Shown here: piece after piece, positions 34,973 through 43,906 of the stretch | Position numbering within the stretch: the first letter of the stretch is position 1 | Layout of the letters: every line of letters begins with the position of its first letter | NCBI GenBank assembly: GCA_937139475.1 | Contig: CAKZQF010000042.1 | Span: 1 to 64,000 of the forward strand | Origin: an uncultured Gammaproteobacteria bacterium | Lineage (GTDB): Bacteria; Pseudomonadota; Gammaproteobacteria; Enterobacterales; Psychrobiaceae | Direction: 5' to 3' | DNA: 64,000 nt | The notes under the pieces: generated by a model | The model's input: the letters and a program-made list of their open reading frames with translations, nothing else | The model's database searches: none | Told to the model about the DNA's origin: nothing | Position numbers and translations under genes: made by a program

Positions 34973-37900
34973 CTAATTTACGATGACTAAGTTATCCTCA
35001 CGGTTGCGGTCCAATGTCAGGTAATAGGGATCCAGCGCGATGTGGGTGGGACGCGCAGCGAGCTGGTGTTCAACACATTGTTCCTGTTGTTTGCCGAGCA
35101 CCGAAACACTGGCCAATGTATGACTGTTATTAGGTTTGTTAAATAGGTGCTGCGGGTGTTGACTAAAGAAAACCAGCTGAACGGAATCCATTGGGATTGC
35201 GCTGAGTTTTTCCCCTTGCTCGTTGAACTTTATCGCTTGATTACGATAGCAGATGTTGGCCAAGTAGCTGCCATCGCTGGTTTCGACAATTGATTGCTTG
35301 GTGATTTGCCAGTCATCAAGCGTGACTTGTTTTAACCAGCTATCAATAAATGGGTAATCATTGCTATCGACACGTTTTTTTAATTGGCTAATAAAATCTA
35401 GCGTAGTCGCTGGTGCTTTAGGGTAATGATGAGCAGCTAACAAGCCACTCACCGTTTCTGCCATTGTGTTAGCGCCAAATTTGTTGACCAGTGCATGCAT
35501 AGTTACTGCACCTTTTGAGTACAATAGGTGTTTTTCATCTGCTCGATAGAGCGGTTTTTCCTGCACTCTGCTTGTTCCGCGGCCATTAAAATAGCGGTCA
35601 TGTTCATATTGAACCAAGGTAAGCACATATTCTTTCGAGTACTTTTGCTCCAGCACTAACACTTCAGTGAGCTTAGCTAAACTTTCAACAAGCACCGAAC
35701 TGCCTTCGGTTAATGCGCTATCTAAGGTATGTCCCCACCATTGATGCGCAGTCTCATGCAGTGTTCGACGGTACAGGTGGTCAAAACTACTATCAAGATT
35801 ATCGCGTTTTACGCCAAAGCCAAGTCGCTCATCCAGCAGCATAATTTGCGGCAGCGCGTAACCGCTATAGCCAAGTATGTTAGGCATCTGAATTAATCGT
35901 AGCTGCTTGGCGTTGTAGGGTGAAAAATGTTTGTTGGCATAGTGCACTGTGTCCCGCATTGCGCTTAGGTGTTCCTGGGCCAACTCACTAACCTCTTTCT
36001 GGTGATAAACTTCAAGTTCGATACCGTCGACTTTTGCGGCAGATTTTTTTAAATCGAAAGAGAAGTAGGCCAACGCATGACGCATCGGATTGGCATTTTT
36101 ATATTGAAAATAATCACGATTGCCTTCACTCCATTGCTTGACTAGTTCGCCGGGCGCTATCGCTGTTTGTCCTTTAACTGTTGAGACAATAATATCGGCT
36201 GTTACCCATTTGTAATCGTCAGAAAAATCCCCTTGATGATGCGCGATGTCTTGCTCTAGCGTTAGCGAATCTGGCAATGGCGCTAGTCCATACTCTTTGC
36301 GCAAATGGTCTGATTTAAGTAGATAGTGCTTAACAAACCCAAAGAAAGGCAGGTAACGCACTTCCCTAAAGTAGCTAAAGTTCGAGCTAAGGAAGTTATC
36401 CTGAAGTATATTATTGTGGCCGTTTTGTTGATACTTGGCATTAAACTTTAGGGTCAAAGATTGTCCCGGTAGCAGTGGGCTATTTAGCTGCCATAGATAC
36501 TGCTTAAAATGACTGTCAAACGACTCAAGTGTGGCATTTGATAAATCAACATTCGAATATTCAAGTAACTGATTTGTGCTAATAAGTACCTGATTAATTG
36601 GTTTTTTGGTGCGGTTAGTTAGTTTATAAGTGGATGATAGTGCTAAACGGCGCTCATCGGGGAAGAAAGCTAACTCATTTTTTACATCAGTGACAGTTGG
36701 CTGAGCCAAACCCTGATATTTAATGTACTTTCGCTCATAGTCAGCTCGCCACTGCAACATGGCAGACTGGCTTTTATATTGGCCAACAATGTTGATTTGA
36801 TAATATAAGTAGCTCGCACTGCCGATTGAAGCTACCACGCTGAGTGCTCCTGCCAATGCAAAGCCTGATACGCCACGCCTATTGTTGGCTAAGGCAACTT
36901 TTATTCGTTGCAGCAAGCTTATATCCAAGCCGCGACGATACAGGCTAAAGCCAAGCAGAATAAACAGCAGCGATAGTGACGACCACAGCATCATATAATC
37001 ATTAAATGCTTGCGAGCTAGCATCAAAACCTAGCATTTGTGAGTGGATCAATATTGGTGTATGTGAAAAACGCAGCATGCCATGCTCGATTCCAATGTAA
37101 TACCCCAGATTTGACTGGGCTAGTATTGCAATGACAAAGGATAAAATCATGCCGAGTACTTTGGATTTTACTAGGCTGTGTATCAATAAGAATAAGCTAG
37201 CTAAACAAACCAGCGGTGCGCCAGCGTAGTAAAAAATACTTAAGTTTAGAATGAGGTCAGGCGCACCGCCAAAAAGTATCTGAAGGGCGCTGGCCACAGT
37301 AATTGATAATGCGATAAAAGTGACAGGAATGGCGAGTAAGGTTAGCCATTTTGCAATAAAGAATTGGCTGTTAGTTGCTGGCGTCGTTTCAATGAGCCCA
37401 GAGACATTATATTCTTGGTCGCGCCACATTATCTGAGCCACAAAAAATGCAATAAACAAGGAACCAAAATTGGGTATCACATCATGCATATAGCGATTAA
37501 CAACGACAGAGGTGGTTGGTAATGGGGTGACTCCCATAGTCTCGAGGTAGGATAAGCCAGCAACCACTTCACTGCCAACGACAACGGCAAGAAAGGCGCA
37601 GACCAAGGCAAAACTCTTGGTCTTGATTGTTAGTAAATATTCTTGTTTGCAAAGGCTTAATAGACTTTTTAGTTTATCGCTTGTACCAAAGTGTACCTGG
37701 CGATTCTCATAGGTAGTGTGGGAGACCAAGACGTTTGATTTTGATGATGGTTTAAGCCTCTTGTTGGGTAAAGTCAATGAGAATCGAAAATAGGTAATAC
37801 CTAGGATGGCCAGGCCTGCCACCAGAACGAAGGTGCGATTAGCAATCAGCGTAGCATCAAGCATAATATGTTGACTATTTCGTTGCTCAACAGTCCAATG

Positions 37901-38593
37901 CTTTACTTGCTCAAAGAATGCGCTGGCACCCACTGGGTCTATGAGCCTAAACGCTTCATTTAGCGTTTCACTAAGCAGTATTGGCTGCGCCATGATTGGC
38001 GATCCGGTTAACATCAATAATGTTTGATAACCAATAAAGCAAAAGCCTGCAGTAATATAAACAACCATCGGCGTGCGACTAAATAAGCCAACCGCGAAGA
38101 ACAGACTTACGCCTAAAAATAGTGCGGGTAATACCAGAAGCACACTGGGCCAAACAAATGCGGTTAGCATAATCGAATAGTCAATAGCCCCAATATCCAT
38201 CATATGCAAACCAGTAATCATGCCGCCAATAAAGGCAAAGAAAATACTACAGGTCGCACTAAATAATCCCAACCAACGGGTGGCTAGGAAATGTGATTTT
38301 GTTATGGAAGTACAGAAGGTGAGCTCCACCATATTATGCTGAAAGTCACGCATGCTGGCTTTAATGGTGAAAAAAGCAATCAGGCAGGGCAGGCCAAAGC
38401 CAAGCTTTACTATGCTGGACGCAATATAGTACGGGCCCCATACTTCAACACCAACGCTTATTGGTTGGTTTTGCATGATAAATGAGCCCAAAAGAGCTGC
38501 AAGGACAAAAAAGATAGCAAAGCTTGGTTGGCTCAATTGCAACTTAAGCTCGTGACCAATCAAAGGCCACAAGATTGACTGACGAGTAGACAT
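34973..38593 (-). CDS. ABC permease fused to M1-family aminopeptidase
   Basis: A 1206-residue fusion. The N-terminal half (about 1-590) has two sets of six membrane helices like ABC-2 permeases; the C-terminal half (about 600-1206) is a periplasm-facing M1-type peptidase domain with the zinc motif HETAHQWWGH near residue 945 and a following Glu at 20 residues (ESLA). The usual GAMEN substrate motif is not evident; GYSGYALPQIM lies in its place. The fusion is a known architecture in Bacteroidetes and Alteromonadales but its substrate is unknown. ATG 38593 lies 1 bp after the ATPase stop with GGAG just upstream. It and the ATPase form a transporter-peptidase unit. Confidence 0.85.
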   Translation of the reverse strand: MSTRQSILWPLIGHELKLQLSQPSFAIFFVLAALLGSFIMQNQPISVGVEVWGPYYIASSIVKLGFGLPCLIAFFTIKASMRDFQHNMVELTFCTSITKSHFLATRWLGLFSATCSIFFAFIGGMITGLHMMDIGAIDYSIMLTAFVWPSVLLVLPALFLGVSLFFAVGLFSRTPMVVYITAGFCFIGYQTLLMLTGSPIMAQPILLSETLNEAFRLIDPVGASAFFEQVKHWTVEQRNSQHIMLDATLIANRTFVLVAGLAILGITYFRFSLTLPNKRLKPSSKSNVLVSHTTYENRQVHFGTSDKLKSLLSLCKQEYLLTIKTKSFALVCAFLAVVVGSEVVAGLSYLETMGVTPLPTTSVVVNRYMHDVIPNFGSLFIAFFVAQIMWRDQEYNVSGLIETTPATNSQFFIAKWLTLLAIPVTFIALSITVASALQILFGGAPDLILNLSIFYYAGAPLVCLASLFLLIHSLVKSKVLGMILSFVIAILAQSNLGYYIGIEHGMLRFSHTPILIHSQMLGFDASSQAFNDYMMLWSSLSLLFILLGFSLYRRGLDISLLQRIKVALANNRRGVSGFALAGALSVVASIGSASYLYYQINIVGQYKSQSAMLQWRADYERKYIKYQGLAQPTVTDVKNELAFFPDERRLALSSTYKLTNRTKKPINQVLISTNQLLEYSNVDLSNATLESFDSHFKQYLWQLNSPLLPGQSLTLKFNAKYQQNGHNNILQDNFLSSNFSYFREVRYLPFFGFVKHYLLKSDHLRKEYGLAPLPDSLTLEQDIAHHQGDFSDDYKWVTADIIVSTVKGQTAIAPGELVKQWSEGNRDYFQYKNANPMRHALAYFSFDLKKSAAKVDGIELEVYHQKEVSELAQEHLSAMRDTVHYANKHFSPYNAKQLRLIQMPNILGYSGYALPQIMLLDERLGFGVKRDNLDSSFDHLYRRTLHETAHQWWGHTLDSALTEGSSVLVESLAKLTEVLVLEQKYSKEYVLTLVQYEHDRYFNGRGTSRVQEKPLYRADEKHLLYSKGAVTMHALVNKFGANTMAETVSGLLAAHHYPKAPATTLDFISQLKKRVDSNDYPFIDSWLKQVTLDDWQITKQSIVETSDGSYLANICYRNQAIKFNEQGEKLSAIPMDSVQLVFFSQHPQHLFNKPNNSHTLASVSVLGKQQEQCVEHQLAARPTHIALDPYYLTLDRNREDNLVIVN

Positions 38594-38594
38594 G

Positions 38595-39482
38595 TTAGGC
38601 TCCAATGGTTTGATTGCTTGCTAGGTGAAGATTAGCGAAATAAGTTGCTTCTAGCTCCGGCGTTAATGGCAGAAAGCCTGAGTCTGGGAGTTGTTCTGAT
38701 AGGACGTGAATTTCACTAATACCATTTACCAAACGCTGGCTAATCACTTCAAATTTCTGGCGATGATCGCTGATTTCACTTTTCGCTACCTCTTTACGCC
38801 ATAACTTGCCATTAAACTCATTGAGTAACTCACTTGGTGAGCCTTGTTTGATCACCTGCCCGTTATTCATTATCGCCATCTGGGGGCATAGGTTGCTGAC
38901 ATCTTCGACTATATGGGTTGATAGAATAACCGCGGTATTTTCACTAACATCATTGAGTAAGTTATGAAAGCGATTGCGCTCTTGTGGATCAAGCCCTGCG
39001 GTTGGTTCATCAACTATAAGCAATTTGGGCGCCCCCAAAAGTGCTTGGGCAATACCAAAACGCTGTTTCATGCCGCCTGAGTAGGTGCTCACTGCTTTTT
39101 TACTGTGGGCGCTAAGGTTGGTTAGGTCCAGCAGCATATCTATTTGTGCTTTTCTAGCTTTGCTATCGCTAAGGCCTTTTAACAAACCTAGATGGTTTAA
39201 TAGGTCAAGCGCACTAACATTAGGGTATACGCCAAATTCTTGTGGCAAATACCCTAGTGCCGGACGCAATGATTGTGGGTTGCTCAACACATTTTTACCG
39301 TTAAATTCAATTGCTCCACTGCTTGGCATTTGCAATGTGGCGATGGTACGCATCAGGGTGGATTTTCCTGCACCATTGGGGCCAAGCAAGCCAAACATTC
39401 CAGGTTCAATAGTTAGGTTAATGTTGTTAAGTGCTTGCACACCATTGCCATAAGTTTTTGATAGTTTTTTTATTATTAGCAT
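38595..39482 (-). CDS. ABC transporter ATPase partner of the M1 fusion
   Basis: A 295-residue ABC-2 class ATPase: Walker A GPNGAGKST (about 34-42), Q-loop YLPQEFG, signature YSGGMKQR, Walker B LLIVDEPTAGLD and switch His in STHIVED. A C-terminal extension of about 90 residues is specific to this kind. It is the first gene of the two-gene operon and is divergent from the LytS/LytTR pair, with repeated TGACCAAC sites between them. Confidence 0.92.
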   Translation of the reverse strand: MLIIKKLSKTYGNGVQALNNINLTIEPGMFGLLGPNGAGKSTLMRTIATLQMPSSGAIEFNGKNVLSNPQSLRPALGYLPQEFGVYPNVSALDLLNHLGLLKGLSDSKARKAQIDMLLDLTNLSAHSKKAVSTYSGGMKQRFGIAQALLGAPKLLIVDEPTAGLDPQERNRFHNLLNDVSENTAVILSTHIVEDVSNLCPQMAIMNNGQVIKQGSPSELLNEFNGKLWRKEVAKSEISDHRQKFEVISQRLVNGISEIHVLSEQLPDSGFLPLTPELEATYFANLHLASNQTIGA

Positions 39483-39549
39483 TGAGTCGGTCTCGATAGT
39501 TTTGTTGAGCGTATTGAAGCAGAACTTTCCCTGCTACCCCAGCGCGGAA

Positions 39550-39620
39550 TGACCAACCAATAATTTTTAGTGACCAACAGGGGAGCAGAACGTTTATCAT
39601 CGAAAAACTGTCGTTGGTCA
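39550..39620. promoter_or_regulatory. LytTR-type operator repeats
   Basis: TGACCAAC occurs at 39550-39557 and 39571-39578, exactly 21 bp apart, and inverted (GTTGGTCA) at 39613-39620. LytTR regulators bind pairs of 9-bp repeats separated by about 12 bp with a GTT core, which this fits. The region separates the ABC/M1 operon from the genes for a LytS-type kinase and LytTR regulator. Confidence 0.65.
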
Positions 39621-39675
39621 TAAAACTGATGATTTCGTTGATTATTCAGGTAATGTATGGCCTTATCGCAATTTT

Positions 39676-41190
39676 ATGGTCAAACACATGCATACATGGC
39701 AAGCATTTAAGCAAGGGAAGGACGACAGGTTTAATAAGCTAATCGATGGATTAGTGAATAGTTGGTTGGCGCCGATGCTTATCGCTGTATTTATTGCTTC
39801 TGTTATTAAGGTGTCTCGCGCGCCATATGTGAGCTGGGCAGAGTACTTAATAATATGGGGGCAAGGGCTTTTAGAGATAAGTCCGATCTTGCTGTGTAAA
39901 TATTTTAGTGTTCGCACGGTGGGGATCCGTAAAGCACTGTGGTGGATCCTAGGTTTTATTGTTTTGCCTGCTGTTGCTTTTATATCGCTAAATAACGGCG
40001 TCATTCCTGCTGATGTAATGATCGTTGGCGAGGCCGGTCTATTTGCGCTTTGGGCCGTCGAGCTCGGCGCGTTTATCCGGCTGTGGTTAGGTAGTCGGCT
40101 TAAATTGTTACGCTTTAAGCCAAGCCTTGATAATGTGTTTTTTATATTGTGGATTGGTGTCAGCCTGTTTATGGCCGCTGTGTTTAATTCTATTGATGCA
40201 CCGTTAGAAAACCAGCCAATTCATTTGGTAATAGACTTAAAGCGAAATCTACTGCAATTTGGTAGTTTTATTGGATATTTTTTACAGTTTGCAACTTTGT
40301 ATGGGGCACTGTATTTCGTTTATTATGTTAATCATCATGTGCTAATAAACAAGGTGTTACAGCACCATGGTGTGTATAGTTACCTTTGGGTTACGGCGTT
40401 GTTTCTACTTGTCTTTGGCCCCGTTGTAACACAAATTATAATGTGGTTACCGATGAATGTTGCTGACTATACGGTAACTGGTAGTACTGACTATAACCCG
40501 TTTAGTTTACTTAATATTCATCTAGGGTTACTTATTATTGTATTAAGTTTTCCACTTATTTTGGCGGTCAAGCTCCAAAATGATAACCGAAAGCTTGCAG
40601 AGCTTGAGCAGGAAAAACTCGCAACGGAATTAAAGTGGTTACAACAACAAATTAATCCACATTTTCTGTTTAATACGCTAAATAATTTGTATGCATTGTG
40701 CTTATCTAAGTCAGAAAAAACACCGGAACTTATTCTTCAGCTCGCTAGCTTGTTGCGCTTTGTAGTGTACAAGGGGGGCAATGACCGAGTGTCTTTAAAT
40801 GATGAAATTAATTACCTTAATGATTATCTTGAGCTGCAGCGCCTGCGGGTAGAAAATAAGTGTGATTTCACTATTGATTTACCGACTTCGTTACCACCAT
40901 TGTCGATTAGTCCATTGTTACTGGTTGTATTTGTGGAAAACGCATTTAAGCATGGTGTCGAGTTAAGTGATCAACGTTCAACGCTTAATCTATCGCTAAA
41001 TGTCGAAGGAACAAAATTGCATTTTTGTTGTGAAAATTCCGTACCTGAAAATGATAGCGAAAGGGAGCGTGGTATTGGTTTGAATAATGTTGAACGCCGC
41101 CTTGCGCTAATTTATCCTGACAAACATCAGTTAAATATCAGTTCAACTGATGAGCTTTACCGTGTTGAACTAACATTGGATCTAACTTAA
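39676..41190 (+). CDS. LytS/YehU-type sensor histidine kinase
   Basis: The 504-residue protein has seven or so N-terminal transmembrane helices (about 30-305) followed by a His_kinase domain (motif QQINPHFLFNTLNNLYAL, His near residue 330) and an HATPase domain (VFVENAFKHGV; GIGLNNVERRL). This is the kinase class that works with LytTR regulators. The stop codon overlaps the regulator start by 1 bp. The start is uncertain: ATG 39676 and ATG 39688 are both possible and neither has a strong ribosome site. Confidence 0.87.
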   Translation: MVKHMHTWQAFKQGKDDRFNKLIDGLVNSWLAPMLIAVFIASVIKVSRAPYVSWAEYLIIWGQGLLEISPILLCKYFSVRTVGIRKALWWILGFIVLPAVAFISLNNGVIPADVMIVGEAGLFALWAVELGAFIRLWLGSRLKLLRFKPSLDNVFFILWIGVSLFMAAVFNSIDAPLENQPIHLVIDLKRNLLQFGSFIGYFLQFATLYGALYFVYYVNHHVLINKVLQHHGVYSYLWVTALFLLVFGPVVTQIIMWLPMNVADYTVTGSTDYNPFSLLNIHLGLLIIVLSFPLILAVKLQNDNRKLAELEQEKLATELKWLQQQINPHFLFNTLNNLYALCLSKSEKTPELILQLASLLRFVVYKGGNDRVSLNDEINYLNDYLELQRLRVENKCDFTIDLPTSLPPLSISPLLLVVFVENAFKHGVELSDQRSTLNLSLNVEGTKLHFCCENSVPENDSERERGIGLNNVERRLALIYPDKHQLNISSTDELYRVELTLDLT

Positions 41191-41873
41191 TGCTACGTAC
41201 CCTAATTGTTGATGATGAGCCTCTGGCCCATCAAGTTGTTTTAACTTACGCCAAAGAAGTAAGAGAATTGGCAATCATTGGGCAATGTTACTCTGGCGCA
41301 CAAGCGCTCAGTTTTCTTGAAGAAAATGAAGTGGATTTGATCTTTTTAGATATTCAGATGCCGGGACTCACCGGCTTAGATGTCTTGAGCGTTATGAAAA
41401 ACAAACCACAGGTTATTATTGCCTCAGCCTATCAAGAGTATGCCCTTGATGGTTTTAATATGGATGTCACTGATTACTTACTAAAGCCTTTTCGTTTTGA
41501 TCGATTTCTACAAGCTATTGAAAAGGTACAACAGCGTATGAAGCCCTCAGTCGATTTAGATGAAGCTGTAAAAGACATTTTTATCAAGGTTGACCGCAAG
41601 CAAGTCAAGGTTGAGTTAGCGCAGGTGAGTCGCCTGGAAGCATATGGTAATTACGTTAAAGTGTGGCGCAATGGCGCCATGGTACTAACCCCTGCAACGT
41701 TATCGAGTTTTGAGAATAGTCTCCCCGCAAAACAATTTGTCCGCATTCATAAATCAACCATCATTAACCTTGCGCATATTGACTACATTAGTGCTGATGT
41801 TGCCAAGCTACGTGATGGTACCGAACATGCCATTGGTAAACAGTTTAAAGCCAATTTGGATAATCATTTATAG
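41190..41873 (+). CDS. LytTR-family response regulator
   Basis: A 227-residue regulator with a receiver domain (about 1-120; acidic pair in IVDDEPLAH, phospho-acceptor in LIFLDIQMPG near D54, Lys in DYLLKPF) and a LytTR DNA-binding domain (about 128-225; LEAYGNYVKVWRNG and FVRIHKSTIINL). It is translationally coupled to the kinase. The likely target is the divergent ABC/M1-peptidase operon through the TGACCAAC sites at 39550-39620. Confidence 0.92.
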   Translation: MLRTLIVDDEPLAHQVVLTYAKEVRELAIIGQCYSGAQALSFLEENEVDLIFLDIQMPGLTGLDVLSVMKNKPQVIIASAYQEYALDGFNMDVTDYLLKPFRFDRFLQAIEKVQQRMKPSVDLDEAVKDIFIKVDRKQVKVELAQVSRLEAYGNYVKVWRNGAMVLTPATLSSFENSLPAKQFVRIHKSTIINLAHIDYISADVAKLRDGTEHAIGKQFKANLDNHL

Positions 41874-42106
41874 CTAACCTAACAAAAGCAATAACGGTAA
41901 ATTTGTGCGCGGCAGCCATGATATTCGCTGTTGGTTGCGTTGCCGACGATGACAACAATCGACAAAACTGAGTAATGGCTGGTGGCGCTAAATATCCGCA
42001 TTTATGCCTCGGGCACATGGTTGGTTTAACGTTCCTCGGCGCATAAAGTGGCAGCGGTTGGATTAAACAAGCTGCCGATTAGTCCATTGTTACCCAAGTT
42101 AAGGCG

Positions 42107-42721
42107 TTAGCTTTGGCTGAGCGCTTTGTTTGTTGTCGCTTTATCTGGGCGAACAAAATAGTATAAAGTGATGGCAAACAATGCACCCAATGTATCGCTA
42201 AGCATATCTTTTTGTGCATCCCAAATATCACCTTGAGAACCCAAAAACTCAATGCCGGCGTCACCGCCTTCTGCTACCGCATACCACCACTCAATAATTT
42301 CATAACCTGCTGCAATACTCATAATGAAGAATACACTAAAAAACGCGGCAAGTTTGTAGTCACAGTGCTGGCGGCGCAGTAGCCACTCCATCATCGCATA
42401 AGCATAAAAGCCGACAGAAAAATGACCGATACGATCGAAGTGATTACGCTCTGAGCCGAGTAAGTCGGTAACAAACCCAAAGGGAACATTGGCGAAGGTG
42501 TAATGACCACCAATGGTGTGCCAGAACAGCCAAAAAGCGACCATGGCATAAGCAAGGTTACTAAATTGGAATCCTTTATAGGTAAAGACAAGTAATCCAA
42601 ATATAATGACTACCGGAATAACTTCGGCCAACCACACCGCTCGTGATGCTGGGTTTATTGCCAAAATAATAAAGAATACGCTAAAGATAAGCGCTAATAA
42701 TGGGGGGAATTTCTTTAACAT
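42107..42721 (-). CDS. YjdF/DUF2238 membrane protein
   Basis: A 204-residue inner-membrane protein with five or six helices and the DUF2238 motifs HTIGGHYTFANVPFGF, ERNHFDRIGHF and YEIIEWWYA, followed by SQGDIWDAQKDML. These conserved His, Asp and Glu residues suggest a metal site, but the family has no established function. The start at ATG 42721 has AAAGGCGA upstream and is preferred to TTG 42751. It stands alone. Confidence 0.8.
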   Translation of the reverse strand: MLKKFPPLLALIFSVFFIILAINPASRAVWLAEVIPVVIIFGLLVFTYKGFQFSNLAYAMVAFWLFWHTIGGHYTFANVPFGFVTDLLGSERNHFDRIGHFSVGFYAYAMMEWLLRRQHCDYKLAAFFSVFFIMSIAAGYEIIEWWYAVAEGGDAGIEFLGSQGDIWDAQKDMLSDTLGALFAITLYYFVRPDKATTNKALSQS

Positions 42722-42843
42722 TTTAAATCGCCTTTGGATTTTATTTTTCAATAAGACTATCAGTTAGTTGGTTATTTCTCGAATATTGCTGTTGCTTGAT
42801 GCTTAAATTTATTATGGTGAGGTTATAACTCTGAGGGGAAAGT

Positions 42844-43896
42844 ATGAAAAAAGTTCAGTTAGGTAGTAGCTCATTGCAGGTGTCACGTGTTTGCTTAGGC
42901 AGCATGACGTGGGGAGTGCAAAATAATCAAGCAGATGCCAGCAAGCAGCTTGATTATGCATTGGCCCAAGGGATAAATTTTGTTGATACGGCTGAGATGT
43001 ATGCGATACCGCCTAAGGAAGAAACTTACGGCGCAACTGAGTCCATTATTGGCAATTGGCTTGCGGACAACCCTGCAAAGCGCCAAGATATTGTACTCGC
43101 TTCTAAAATCGCTGGTCCCGGTTTATCCTATATCCGCGATGGCGGCCCAATTACTGGCGCCAGTGTTATTGAGGCGGTTGAGGGATCATTAAGGCGTTTA
43201 AAAACAGACTATTTAGATTTGTATCAACTACATTGGCCTAATCGAAATTCCCCACACTTTGCCAATCATTGGCCGGGAGTTCTAGATTTTGAAGTGGTAG
43301 ATAGTGCGGCGCAAACAGAGAATATGCTCGATATTCTTAATGGTTTGGCTCACTGCGTTAAGGCTGGGAAAATCCGCTATTGTGGCCTGTCAGATGACAC
43401 GCCGTGGGGGATTAGCCAGTACCTGCGTTTAAGCGAGAAATATGATTTACCGAAAATCGTGTCAATTCAAAATGAGTTTAGTTTACTCCACACCAAAGAT
43501 TGGCCCTATCTCATTGAGCAATGTGTACATGAAGATATCGCATACCTTCCTTGGTCACCACTAGCTTGTGGTGCTCTTTCAGGTAAGTATTTGGGAGGAG
43601 CAAGGCCTGCTGGAACACGTTGGACGTTGATGCAGCGTAATGGTTTATTTCGCGATACACCCATGTCAGGTAAGGCAATTGCTGCCTATGTTGATTTAGC
43701 GAAGTCTCATGGTATTTCGCCAGTGCAGTTAGCACTTGGTTGGGTCAACCAAGTCAGTGGCGTGACCTCAACAATTATTGGTGCAACAAGTACAACGCAA
43801 CTAAAGGAAGATATTAATGCCTTTAGTCAGCCATTATCAGCACAAATAATTAATGATATTAATAGTTTGCTAAAGCAATATCCATCACCATTTTAA
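42844..43896 (+). CDS. Aldo/keto reductase (Tas-like)
   Basis: The 350-residue protein is an NADPH-dependent aldo/keto reductase resembling Tas/YajO. It has the catalytic Asp/Tyr pair in NFVDTAEMYAIP, the Lys in VLASKIAGPG and the His in YQLHWPNRN, forming the usual tetrad, and the cofactor segment IIGATSTTQLKEDI near the C terminus. GAGGGGAAA precedes its ATG. It is followed after 10 bp by a Tat-exported M19-like gene, so the two are one operon; how they cooperate is not evident. Confidence 0.9.
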   Translation: MKKVQLGSSSLQVSRVCLGSMTWGVQNNQADASKQLDYALAQGINFVDTAEMYAIPPKEETYGATESIIGNWLADNPAKRQDIVLASKIAGPGLSYIRDGGPITGASVIEAVEGSLRRLKTDYLDLYQLHWPNRNSPHFANHWPGVLDFEVVDSAAQTENMLDILNGLAHCVKAGKIRYCGLSDDTPWGISQYLRLSEKYDLPKIVSIQNEFSLLHTKDWPYLIEQCVHEDIAYLPWSPLACGALSGKYLGGARPAGTRWTLMQRNGLFRDTPMSGKAIAAYVDLAKSHGISPVQLALGWVNQVSGVTSTIIGATSTTQLKEDINAFSQPLSAQIINDINSLLKQYPSPF

Positions 43897-43906
43897 GGTA
43901 TAAATA

